From Glandiceps talaboti (Eukaryota; Hemichordata; Enteropneusta; Spengelidae), in contig NC_135563.1 of assembly GCF_964340395.1 (NCBI RefSeq), positions 16,599,651 through 16,663,650 of the forward strand: a stretch of 64,000 bases of DNA, written 5' to 3'. Shown piece after piece: positions 52,391-63,742 of this stretch. Position 1 is the stretch's first letter. Each line of letters begins with the position of its first letter. Both the position numbers and the translations under genes were made by a program. The notes below the pieces were generated by a model that saw only the letters and a program-made list of their open reading frames with translations, ran no database searches and was not told the origin of the DNA.

Positions 52391-54112
52391 AGACACCAAA
52401 TCTGAGGTTGTGCATACCCAGCCCCTAAAGGTCAAATTATCTTTAAAAAATGTTTCTGTTTTGAGTCACGAAACAAACAGCCTGGGGATATTCGACTTGG
52501 ACATTATAGATGTGGTTACTCAATATTTTGAGAAAAGCTATTTTGATTGGCGGGAATTTTCTCACGACATATCTTAAAGAAGAATTTTAGCATGGTTTTG
52601 ACCGTTTAATGTGCTTTTTGACCATGAATTGATTTCAAACTACAACTTGAATTCGTGTAGTATTAAGCTAGACTACCATATCATTTTACAGTAACTGGCA
52701 ACGGGGAAATTTCTGGTACTCACTCAAGTTAAAAACCGTTTGAATGTTTCTGTTGCCGCCACTTGTTTAACAAACGATTGAAAAAAAAAGCCAGACTTCT
52801 TCTCTCGTGAAGTGAAAACTAGTAGTTTAGTTTAGCTTAGTTTACTAGTTTATGTGTATAAAATTCCTATGATAACTGTTATTCTCTCAAACAAAACATT
52901 TAGTCTAAGCCCATATTTTGCATTGATTTATTTAATACATGTAAACTAGTCCACACAGATCAGAGGACTCGGATAACGTTCTTTACCACAACGTCGCACA
53001 ACAGACTGCAATATTGAGAGTACTGCACTCTGTGTGAAGTAACATTGACAATTACATGTGGTCTGTAGACATTTCTTTCATCAAAGCCGCAAGCATTTCC
53101 CAGACAACTACAGTCACGAAATCCAATCAGCTGATAAATGCGTTTCCAGGGCCATGGTACATCAAGTTGATTGTAGCGACATATATCGTGTATTTCAGAA
53201 ATGTACAAAAGGAAACTAACACCCAGTATAATGCCTTTACTTGATCAGTTTAAATTCTGTCCTTGGTATGTCACAGCTTGCTCTCCGAGAAAAACCCATT
53301 ATTTACATAATACCACGTTGTCCATGACAACAGAACACTGCCAGCGTGACAGGGTTTGGATGTGAATGCGAGGGTGCATGTGAAAATAGGCGATGGGGAT
53401 ATCGATGCAGGAGGTATATTGAACATTATTAAGTCATCACCACAAAGCGAGACGCAGTATTTAGTAGGAAATAAAACTCGTCACTAACGCTCGATGAATT
53501 TCCGATACTTATTCTTCATTTAGTTAGTTGTTATTGTTTTCATTCGCCGCCGCCGTATAAGAGACTTTAGAGTTGCCATGTATCAGTTCAGTATTGATAG
53601 TATTGCCTGCACATGCTGTGTCAGACGATCGGGATTTTCGCAATTTTACTTGGAACAAATCAAAAAGACTAATCTTAAGATTACTCTGTAATATTCATTA
53701 TTTAAACAAATTATTGCACATAAACGAGATTTCAGGATACCTTATTCGCAAACTTTCTTGCAAAGTTCACATGTGAATAATTTGTGGTATAGTTCAAAAG
53801 CAACTGTGTCGGAGTGAGTTCGGATGTGTTATGCATATATTGACATGACCAATCAACTAGACATGTGTAAACTTTGGCTTTGCCAGCTTTCAGTACTCGC
53901 TATAAAAAGCAATGAACTACAACCGCGGAGATCCTTTTTACAAAAGATGGAGGCAAAATATCGTGCAATGTGTTGTTGAAAGACCACATACGCATACATA
54001 GATAAACTAATAGATGGATAAAGCATACATAGTCAACATAAACTAATTACACCTATATTTTTTTTCCTTTATGACTTTGGCATGTATTGCAGATGGTAAT
54101 CTAGCTACCGAT

Positions 54113-54331
<219 letters not shown>

Positions 54332-57027
54332 CTGGTGAGGGTTCGATGGGTAGAATTAATGGTGTGGAATGATGGCAATGGGCATTGATATGAAACTGGT
54401 ATAACAGAGACGACCAAACTACCATATCTTCATAACATACCAACATTTCTTTAATTAGTTTACAACGCAGTAAAACTACAGCCTTGAATACAGGGAACTT
54501 ACAATATACTTTAAATTCAAAGTAAAACGTTTCATGCATTTTCATTCAAATACCTTGCACGCTCCTGTTTGTGCACAGATAAATTATGCATCATATTCGT
54601 GAATTATAATAAAACAAAAAAACAATGCCACTTTTCTGTAGTTGCTAAAAATACTTTTACCAGTACTGCATCTTTTAACACTAGTATTCAGCTATTTGTC
54701 TCGACTGACAAAAAAAATATGGACTGTAAGAGTTTATTATGATCATACTATACAGTCAATAACTTTGAAACCCAAATTACGACAATCATTCTACATATTG
54801 ACTTATTAATTACAATAGACATGGTACTCAACCTTTGATATACAGACGTTATTAAAATATCTCCTTTAATCAGTTGGCCAGCCTTTGAGTAGCCGCCTAC
54901 CCAGTTACCTAAATGTATGAAATGTAATTACTCATTAAATACTCATTAATCAAATCAAAGGTAATGTTTTTATATCATTTACAGAGTAATATGTTGGGCA
55001 AATTTTATTTAAAAATGGGGGATATTCTCAGGAAATGGCCAACTAATTTTCGAAGTCCAGAGTATTCGTGCTAATTTACCGTTTATTAAAAATGCACAAT
55101 ATGGTAAATTTTAATTTTGTAGGTTTTGTAAACTTTCCCTTTACATTTCAATAGATAACGACGTATACATCCTTGTTGTCTTTATTGGCCGTAGTGTTCG
55201 TGGTTACATTGATCCAAATAAACAGGTTGTTATTTATCACTAAAATTACTGTTACTATGACGACGTCATTATTTTGTAGAATTGGACAATGTCCAATTTG
55301 TACTTATTATCTAAATTATAATCTTGATAGGCAATTATAGGAAGATGTAGCCACTTGTTTCTTTTGATGTCGCTTGATTTTTATCATGTGGTAACATCGC
55401 TGACTTATTAGCCTCGCCGGATCATAAACGCGCATCATGATTTAGTTACTTGTCTACCCCAGAATGTGTACAATGTGTAATGTGTGTAGGTCTATGTTTC
55501 GACGTAGCAGGTGCAACACTTATAGTGTTGTACATTGCCACTAAGTTTAGGATGACATAAGGATGGCATAAGTTTTAGGATACATTCACAAATGCCGGGG
55601 ATGGGGGGGGGGGGGGTCGCTACCTGTTATTTTTTAAATACCCCTGTACGATAGTAATAATATCAATGGAGTAATGTGTTATACTGTTGTCATTTGTAAT
55701 AGGATATATCACTGCTGCAATTTGTATCTTTGCGAGAGCTTGAAAACTGCCTTCATTTTATCTTTACCTAGATAATACCACATCGGACAAACTTGATCCT
55801 CATAGGAATCAATGAGACATCTCCCAAGGTAGGTCTCTCCACAACTCAGTATATCTCAGTCTGGAATCAAATTAGTTACTTTCCCCAGAAACCGTCTATT
55901 TTGTCCAGAAAGTTGTTCTATTGACGAAATGTAAAATGTGTAAGATGTTTAGAATAGAACTGGGCACTTTTTACAGCATGCATGTTTTGTTTTTCGTTTT
56001 CCCTCAATATATATTATAGCTTCGTTGGCAAACACTGCGACTCCCTAACTAAACGAGTCAAAGTATTAACAGGCTATCCTGAAAACGAAGTAAGTTCTAG
56101 TAACAAGGTAATTGATTTATGTCAGTTATGGTTGATTTTTCTAGGAAGATTGCTTTGTTTCATGAGGTTAGTGTAAAGTTAGTCTTGTTCAAGTGCACTT
56201 CGGGGCAGGAATATTTCAAGACTTGACACATTTCTGTTAGTAACTGGAATTCAAGAAGCTGAAAGTGTCGCCGTTGAGGGCGCACCTTACTTAGTCCCAC
56301 TGTGTGACACGATTGGAAAACAATGTGTTACGTGTACCAATATATCCTAGTTAGGTTAGTATTGAATCCTATCAGATATAATGATATGTCTAATTCATGC
56401 ACTCGTTTATGCGAATATAATTTCCTTGTTCACTCTTAACTGATCCATTTCCATGGAGTTTTGAAGGCACTTGTGACTACTGAACATTGCTGAAGTGCCA
56501 AATTTCACTGAGAGAGGGCGCTATGTATATGTCAGAAGTACTTGTGGCAAGACGTTTACCAGTTCATTCAATTACTATAATGGGTATTTTATGGGAAAGA
56601 GAACAAGGGGTGTGCAACTTTAATGAGTGGGAGTTGCATGACGTTTATGTTTGTGAGACGTGTACTTTTCTCCGTTTGCTCTTCCAACCAATTATGTTTG
56701 GCATATGCTAAAACCTGGGCTGGACACTTGGGATGGGTTGCTCTTGAAAGAAAAATGAAATTGAAGTTTATTGTTAATACAACCGTTAACGGGGAAGTAA
56801 AGCGTTTCAGCTACTTGTCCCGTTCAATTAAAACGTTCATATCAGGTGTAAAATAACAGTGTTTGATTATCAACCCAGTAAAAATAACCTTACGCTGTGG
56901 TAAGGATTACAGGGACTGTTATAAGTGCTGAGGAGGTATGTTTGTTTGTGTAGCACTATTGAGCCCACAGGCTGAGAATAAGTCTGACGTTCCTGACAAC
57001 CATTTTTTGCCACGCTCTATCACAAGT

Positions 57028-57074
57028 ACCACACACACACCCACACACACACACACACCCCACACACACACACA
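57028..57074. repeat. (CA)n microsatellite
   Basis: CA units interrupted by CCCAC. Confidence 0.9.
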
Positions 57075-59601
57075 AGCATATATATAAAATAAAACACACG
57101 TTGTCGTATGACAAGTTTAATGAATTTATTTCATCATAGATACAGGCTTTAATATTTCCCTGCATTTGGTAATCTAAGTCTATAAACTAAAATTAACTTG
57201 TGTATATCTGCTTTTTTTTCCTTCTTTATGCATGTCCTAAATAGAAATGAAATCGCAACGTTGACATAACGCAAATATGATGACAAGAATACGTGATGAT
57301 AAATAAATGTAGCATCGTGTTCTAATTTACACATCTTACCACGCCTTTATATTCAATAGCAATGGAAGAATTCATGTAGTTTACATTTGTTAACTATTTT
57401 GCCCCTACCAATATGTATGTATATCAGAATATAGTGTCCATATTTCTGTCACTAGTTATGCAAATATGGGTATCCAGAAATCAAGAATTCAAATATATGT
57501 TTGTGGTTAAAGACCACATTTCAGTGGGATTTAAGTTGAAATCTGTACATGTTTTGACCAATTCACAATCCTTAGTTAATCTGCAGCTAAAGTTGTCCAG
57601 GATTGCTTTAAAACAAGTCAAAATAATGCTGATAATGGTCCAAGTAATCAGATAAAAGCTACAATCTATGATACTGTCTATTACCAATAAATTCACTATC
57701 GATATATCTAAATTACAAATATATTTAAGTGGAAAATAATCCATTTACGTAACAAACTGCGTATTAGATAAACATGCATGCAATTCACTATAGCACACTA
57801 ATTTATAAATCGCTACTTGCATATATTTCTAACGGTCATCAGAAATAATGGCCAGATCATGCAGTGAAGTGATTTTTCTGCCAATAACTGCTAATACTAA
57901 AGGCATGTCTTTCCTGGTGAGAATTGTGGACAGGAAATGATTCACTTGAGGCGGAAATAGTAGACCACAAAATCTAAGACTATTAGCCTTAATTCCAGCT
58001 TATCACATAAAACTGACCCCCCCCCCTTTTAAGATGATTCATCCCTTTCTCGTGAAGGTGACCCCTCGAAATATTCTGGACCGTTTCTCAAAATATATGA
58101 CACTTAATAAAGTTTTACTGTCCGTCGTTTCGTCGTTTTCAGAACCAGACATTTTTGTCATCAACACACCATGAAGATTACTTAAGACAGAACAATATAC
58201 CCTCTACTACATAAATAAGAATATAGATTACACACTAAGTAACTATAGACGTGACGTTGATAGTACTAGTATTTCATCGATTAGGCAAGCACACTCTGCT
58301 TCGCCCAAATTCCGTAATTCTACTGCAACAATAAATGGCTATCTTTATAAATATACTATAGCTATCGTCTACACAAACCTTCTCAAAAGTGTCAATAGTG
58401 TGAATTAAGACTTCCCCAAGTGACGTATGATTTCTGTGTGTTCAACTCAAAACAATCAAAGCTTTGAATACTTGAAAAAAGACGAACATTTCAAGCTACA
58501 CTTCAGTTCAAGGTCAATTTGCAGGCTGTTGTTACGTATTGGTTATAATAGCCATTGGCGATTCGATTTATTGGATGGATATTTATCAACAAATTAAGTA
58601 CCCTATTATATGTGTTAATTAAACCTTCAGTGAAAATTGATGAATTCCATTTCAATACACAATTTGAAACTTGTAAAAACAATTTGTTGTATTATTTGTA
58701 GTTGCGTGGTTACCATTTTACTCTGATTAAAGTGGCACAAGCTAAGTTTATACGTTTTTTTCACCACCTGTGAAAATGCTTGCATAAAACCTTTATTCTA
58801 GTACAATGTTGCTGTCATTGAATGCCTTCTGCACAGTTGATCATATAGTAGGACTTTCCAAAACATATTTAAACGTGTGACAAATTACGTCATCGGATCG
58901 TTGCTAAGTTATATCCTAAGACATAGTTCAAGTGATGGGTAAGTATGCTTCTGTAAGTAGAAAACTACAGTACAAGTACCTTGAAAATGTGCTGCAAAAA
59001 GTAGGCGCGAACACGTATATACTCAGTATATGTCCCTTTAATAGCTATTATTCGCTGTCAAGTTATATTTCAGGTCGAGATTATATCAATGCATAACAGA
59101 CAACCACAATAGACGAGTTGTACACTAGAAGTTTGATACCAGTGCATAATTACGAGCAACAGCCTCGCTTTCATGTTATCTTTATCAATACAACCGGTAC
59201 CCACATCGGATATATTTCTAATTTCAAAATCAGAGAAAAATATTAATAATTAATAAATTGAGAATATAAAGATATATATGTAGTGTATGATCACTACAGT
59301 GCCGGGTCCTTTGGTCCACATGTGACCTTTGCCCCGTCCTGAGCAGTGTTCCAACTCACGGATATATTTGTCGACCAAATATAACTGCTATTCATTTTGC
59401 TAATGCAGGATTATTGTGTATGAAACTTTGGAGACAAGCTAGGTATATGAGTACATGGGGTGTTGAATTAACAAGGACAGTATGTTCATAACTACACAAA
59501 TGCTACGGTTGTTGCACCTTATATACAATGTGTACTATAAATGCTACATACATAATGTCCATCGGAAAATAACTACTCGTCCATTTCCAGTAGCAAGGAA
59601 A

Positions 59602-59607
59602 TTTAAT
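59602..59607 (-). promoter_or_regulatory. Candidate poly(A) signal for FAXC
   Basis: ATTAAA on the minus strand about 260 bp past the FAXC stop is the nearest common hexamer variant found. Chance occurrence is likely in AT-rich DNA. Confidence 0.25.
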
Positions 59608-59869
59608 AAATTGAACTAGCTCCGAATACATGCACTTTAACCTATATCCTGTGAAAAAAAAGACAATGCATTGGCTGCGTCAGCGGAAGAGTGTCTCAAT
59701 ATTGTGTAGAGCAAGAGACCCTGTCATGCGGGGATAGATTGGCTGATCAGATATTTTACTATCAGCTATGATGTAGATATATGAAGGTAACTGTAGATCT
59801 GTTTTGTGGTAATGGCCACGTGTATTATCATTTCCTCATAAATAGCACTATTTCTAAAAGACATAACTA

Positions 59870-60504
59870 TTATTTTTCCTCGTCGCCATTCACTTTCTTG
59901 CTTTCATCTTGCTGAGAGTCTTCTACTTTCCCATTTTCCTTGGCATCGCCGTTTTCTGCATCCTTTACGTCTTGGCTGTCTTTTTTAGCGTCTTCACTTT
60001 CTTTCTTGTCTTCTTTTGCTTCTGCTTTCTCAGCCTCGTTTTCGACCTTAGGTGGTTCCTCCGCCTTTGCATCTTCTTTTGGGGGTTCTGCTGCTTTTTC
60101 TTCTTTCTTCGCTTCATCTGTTTTTGTTTTATCCGTTGCTTCCGCGACATTCTCGTCTTGTTTGCCATTTTGTGCTCCATCTTCAACCTTCTCATCTGCC
60201 TTCTTGTCTGTAGGTTGCTCGGTTGATTCTTCTGCCGTCGCGGCTTCATCTGTTCCATTCGCAACTCCATTTGTCGCTGCATCTCCCTCCGCCGCTGGTG
60301 GCGTTTCCTGGTTGTTCTCGGTTACTTTTCCTTTGTCTTTTTTCTTTGATTCCTTTGATGTCTCTACTTTCAAGACAGTGGGATCAGAGTCGGGAACTGC
60401 TGGAAAACTAGTTATGGGTGTGTCTCCCATGATGCATTTATCCCAGTCAGGCCAATATTTTTCCTTCATTCGTTCACAATAGTCATACAGGTTCTTACAA
60501 TCAC
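59870..60504 (-). CDS. FAXC: FAXC homologue, last exon: end of GST-like domain and charged tail
   Basis: The terminal exon (phase 1 in, acceptor CTTTCCAG, stop TAA at 59872-59870) encodes 210 residues after the junction glycine. The first part, DCKNLYDYCERMKEKYWPDW, is the characteristic end of the metaxin/FAXC GST-C domain (NL..YCER.K..YWP.W). The remaining roughly 180 residues are almost only Lys, Glu, Ala, Asp, Asn, Gln, Thr and Pro, predicted disordered, ending KVNGDEEK. Low-complexity tails in this position vary between family members. An antisense plus-strand frame of 180 codons over this tail is a shadow of its composition. Confidence 0.9.
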
Positions 60505-61159
60505 CTGGAAAGGGCAGAAAAAAACAACTTACATCGTAAACAGAGTATTTTTGTTTTGGGTTTATCGTAACGATAGCCTTGAGCGATCACATCACTATCT
60601 AAGATTATTTTGACGATAACACATTTCAAATGCTGTTTTTTTTATTTTCGGCAGAACAAAATCGATATTCTGACCTATAGTTCAACATGTCACATTATTT
60701 TGACATTGTCTTCTCTTTTCTATGACAACTTTAACACGACGTCAGATAAAACCAACCTGCATGGCTTACTCAGTGTTATATATATATATCTATATATCTA
60801 GTTACCACTCTACAGGTTTGGCATATCGCCAATTATCACAATGAAATACTCCACCATCAGCAATATGAATGGCACAACGGTTGAAACTATTTCCTTGTTC
60901 TGTCTCTAACCGATACATTGATATTGTTTGAGACTTCTCTGACAATAAAATAGCCACTTGTCTGCAACAGTTAGTGACGGCATGATGTACAGGTCGAGAG
61001 GTCATGACTTATCAAGCTACATGTATTTCCTGCATTAAAGTCTCAAATTGAATATTCTTCCAGAATGCTTCTCCTCTAGTATTTCGTTTCTTCATTTTTT
61101 CAACACGGAAATGTTTATAATTATTATATTCAGGATTTTGTCAACGTTCGACAATACTA

Positions 61160-61456
61160 TAGCCTAGCACAGCACAACACAGCACAGCACAGCACAGCAC
61201 AGCACAGCACAGCACAACACAACACAACACAACACAGCACATCGCAGAACACGACACAACACAACACAACACAACACAACACAACACAGCACAGCATTAC
61301 ACAGCACAACAGCATCTCACAACACAACACAGCATAGCTCAGCTCAGCTCAACACAACACTGAACACAACACAGCATCTCACAACACAGCACAACACGTA
61401 CAGCACAGCACAACACAACACAACACAACACAACACAACACAGCACAGCACAACAC
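61160..61456. repeat. (CACAG/CACAA)n pentanucleotide array
   Basis: About 300 bp of CACAR pentamers, with the two variants CACAG and CACAA in runs and a few interruptions (CATCT, TCAGC). It lies inside a FAXC intron. Confidence 0.92.
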
Positions 61457-61494
61457 AAATTAATCAAATAATTTCATGGAAATTAGGTTCCTAT

Positions 61495-61745
61495 TAGACT
61501 GTCGACAGCCGTTCGTGCCTCTTTTTTTTTTACTACGTTTCATCTAAAACAAAGCTGTCGCCTCGCTCCGTAGCACTGAATACTAACGCGTACTGATAGG
61601 AAATTGCGAGTGCCGTAGTCTCGTGCCTCCGGCACTCGCTGTTGCTAAATAATCAGTACGCGGTTATAGTATTGCTCCGGATCGGAGCGAAGCGACGACT
61701 TTAGTTTTAGTAGCAAAAAAGGCATGAACGACTGTCGACAGTCTA
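61495..61745. mobile_element. Foldback (Mutator-like MITE) element with 9-bp duplication
   Basis: The ends read TAGACTGTCGACAG and its exact inverse. The arms continue inward with similarity over about 110-120 bp each: CGTTCRTGCCT, the T run, CTAAAAC, GTCGYYTCGCTCCG, CGCGTACTGAT, GCGAGTGCCG. The 9-mer GGTTCCTAT flanks both sides (61486-61494 and 61746-61754) as an apparent target-site duplication. Long terminal inverted repeats plus a 9-bp duplication is the pattern of Mutator-like elements (established knowledge). There is no transposase, so it is non-autonomous. Confidence 0.78.
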
Positions 61746-61868
61746 GGTTCCTATATTCTTTCAAAATTCAAACTGTACTAATTCATTCATTTTGTGATAT
61801 GATATCTTTATCTTTTCATGTGACAGCAAAAGTCATCACAAATATATATTCTCAGTTCTGATATCTAC

Positions 61869-61985
61869 CTTTAAGAAGTTTTTCTTGGGGTGAACCTGGT
61901 AATTCGTATGCAAATGTTGCTAGCAGACCAAAGATACTGGCATCTACGTCCGAGCCACCATCACCAAAATAGAACTGATTTTCTC
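61869..61985 (-). CDS. FAXC: FAXC homologue, internal exon (GST-C domain)
   Basis: A 117-bp exon (phase 1/1) encodes ENQFYFGDGGSDVDASIFGL and then LATFAYELPGSPQEKLLK. The pattern FxFGD....DxxxFGxLA is the metaxin/FAXC GST-C signature. The acceptor is ATTTGTCAG and the donor AAAG|GTAGAT. It joins in frame to the exons on both sides (YLG|ENQF and LLK|GDC). Confidence 0.93.
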
Positions 61986-62919
61986 CTGACAAATTAAAAA
62001 AGTTCATGAAAGATCTTAAAGAAAAAACAGACTATACAAGGAAACAATTCAATACTATCCAGGAAGGAGGAAAATCTAAAATTATATTAAATGATTGAAA
62101 ACGTTGCAAAATGGACACAACTGTTAAGTTCATATAAGGAAGCGTTTCACATCCTTTTTACTGTTATCATTATATACAATGTAGATACAAATCTTCAACA
62201 TAATGTCGAAAAACTTGACATATCGATATCAATCTTTCTCGCTGAATTGCTACAACGATCCCTCGTGAAAAACATAACCGCTTCGCCTGAAACCCCGGGG
62301 TAGGTACTCACATATGTATCACGGTTTTCAAAGTCCCTTTTTGTCTGATGTAGATTTTTTACTCTTGATTTCCTAAGCACTGTGTGTGAAGGTTTGACCC
62401 CTCTCTGAACACGTAAAAAACAACCTTTGACCCCATATTTTGGACAACGTAGTTTCCAATTTTCCGATTTTCTTATTTTTTTTTGAATTTCAAAACAAAC
62501 TTTCTACGTTGCCGGTTTTCAATTTTTCCGAGGATTTTGACTCATATTTCAGGTAGAATGTAAACTTTTGAATTTTTGTAGCGTTTGTGTTTGTAATTTG
62601 AATCCGCCTGGGTACACATGTACCCATTACCCAGCTGAGTACACCCCCCCCCTTTTTACCGGGAAACCCCGGCCTGAAACTATCAACATACAGTGACTCA
62701 GTCTTCTTGAACAAACACAAACATTTATAAATGTTATCTATTCACTTGAAAAACAGTGCTTGAATTTCACTGACTTGTTTTGGTTGGCGTAAATAACAGT
62801 TCACTTTGTGGAATCGACGAAACAAGTATCGATAAATACAGTACATAGTTTCCATGCATCCAGTACAATGAGTAGATATTACACCATAACAATTATCATG
62901 GAAGGTGTAGTGAACTTAC
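61986..62919 (-). other. FAXC intron
   Basis: A 934-bp phase 1 intron, donor TTAG|GTAAGT and acceptor TTTGTCAG. The stretch 62287-62680 is bounded by CCCCGGGG and CCCCGG and includes a GGGTACA/TGTACCC hairpin near 62610-62628. It is a possible small repeat of unknown class. Confidence 0.88.
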
Positions 62920-63128
62920 CTAAGTAGTTAGACAATGCTTGTATGTCATGCTCAGCAATCTGGTATATTTCTGCCCTCGAGTGTCTTCCTAATCCCTGAT
63001 TATGTAGAGCTTTCTGGACTTGACCTTTACCTCTCCACAAGGATATGTCCATCATAAATCCACGTGGCATGTTTTCACGCATTGTTGAGGAAAATTCTTT
63101 ATCTACCATACGAGCGTAAAGTAACGAC
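62920..63128 (-). CDS. FAXC: FAXC homologue, internal exon (GST-like core)
   Basis: A 209-bp exon (phase 2 in, phase 1 out). The split codon TG|G gives Trp at its start, then SLLYARMVDKEFSSTM. It continues LHNQGLGRHSRAEIYQIAEH and DIQALSNYL. The GxGRHS...Ey.i...D..A.s..LG pattern is diagnostic of the FAXC/metaxin-like family. The acceptor is CCTATCAG and the donor TTAG|GTAAGT. Confidence 0.94.
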
Positions 63129-63173
63129 CTGATAGGATATGAAAAAGAATTTTTCGAAATATTAAACGCATAC

Positions 63174-63262
63174 ACATACATACGCACACACAGACACAGA
63201 CACAGACACAGACACAGACACAGACACTCACTCACTCACTCACTCACTCACTCACTCACTCT
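63174..63262. repeat. (CAGACA)n-(CACT)n microsatellite
   Basis: ACAC and CAGACA units followed by CACT units in a FAXC intron. Confidence 0.92.
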
Positions 63263-63381
63263 CATTATATCACGTATGTCTCCCTGCCTTCCCGTCTTTC
63301 CATCGACTCTCTCTCATCATATCACGTATGTCTCCCTGTCTTCCCCGCTCTCCCTCCTCGAGTCTGTCTCTGTCTATCTCA

Positions 63382-63422
63382 GGTTGGTGGTGGCCGAATG
63401 GTTAAACCACTTGCCTCTCAAT
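63382..63422 (+). repeat. tRNA 5'-half-like sequence with A box (SINE head or tRNA fossil)
   Basis: GGTGGCCGAATGGTTAAACC fits the 5' half of a Leu/Ser-type tRNA. TGGCCGAATGG satisfies the A-box consensus TRGYNNARNNG at every position. No B box or acceptor-stem partner follows, so it is not a complete tRNA gene. It is either a truncated tRNA-derived SINE or a fossil tRNA. Confidence 0.55.
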
Positions 63423-63545
63423 ACATAGTCTTTGTTTTAATACAATTTACCATGCTATAAGTATGACGAGTGTCGATCAATTTGACTCTACCGAAGAACG
63501 CAGATTTTCTGCAGGTACCATACTGTAACTCGTTATCTTTCTTAC

Positions 63546-63742
63546 CAGTATAGATTTTCTTCCACCAGTCGCTGGAAAGCTTGACCGACCGCCTTTTGTT
63601 CATTTGATAGCTCCTTTTGTAGGTCAACATCAAGTTTCTTGTTGAGAAACTCAATAATAAACGAGGAGTCTGAAACCGTCTCGCCATTATACTCGATCCA
63701 GGGCACTTTTCCCTTTGGAGATTTTTTCTTGCCATGGACACT
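63546..63742 (-). CDS. FAXC: FAXC homologue, first exon in window (thioredoxin-like domain)
   Basis: A 197-bp exon (phase 0 in, phase 2 out) encodes SVHGKKKSPKGKVPWIEYNG, then ETVSDSSFIIEFLNKKLDVD, then QKAVGQAFQRLVEENLY and the Trp split codon. (S)PKGK.PWIEYNGE.v.ds.fII.FL is the N-terminal thioredoxin/GST-N fold of FAXC. The acceptor CTATTCAG is followed by AGT; a second AG two bases on leaves the incoming phase slightly uncertain. The protein is partial: upstream exon(s) encoding the N-terminus and any membrane anchor lie beyond 64000. Family members are linked to axon development in flies (fax) and are metaxin-related. The visible part totals 385 residues. Confidence 0.93.

Larger units (their letters stand above)
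60505..61868 (-). other. FAXC intron between the last two exons
   Basis: A 1.36-kb phase 1 intron (donor G|GTAGAT, acceptor CTTTCCAG) containing the CACAR array and the 251-bp foldback element. No other coding content. Confidence 0.88.
63129..63545 (-). other. FAXC intron
   Basis: A 417-bp phase 2 intron, donor TG|GTAAGA, containing a CAGACA/CACT microsatellite and a tRNA-like half. Confidence 0.9.

Noticed and set aside
59940-60482. Plus-strand 180-codon Ser/Phe/Ala-rich frame
   Set aside because: Antisense shadow of the FAXC charged tail; GAA/GAG/AAG codons read backwards give TTC/CTC/CTT, which cannot make stops.
61160-61456. Regular array resembling CRISPR
   Set aside because: The unit is a 5-base simple repeat without spacers, in a eukaryotic intron. 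The 43308-43820 minisatellite was rejected as CRISPR for the same reasons.
63382-63460. Functional tRNA gene
   Set aside because: Only the 5' half is tRNA-like; no B box, anticodon stem or acceptor-stem pairing follows.
63418-63741. Minus-strand 107-codon frame starting MSMARKNLQREKC
   Set aside because: Wrong frame over the FAXC exon 63546-63742. The frame reading GKVPWIEYNGE and AVGQAFQRLVEENLYW matches the family and ends at a proper donor. I first suspected a frameshift inside this exon, but rereading showed the true frame is open throughout.
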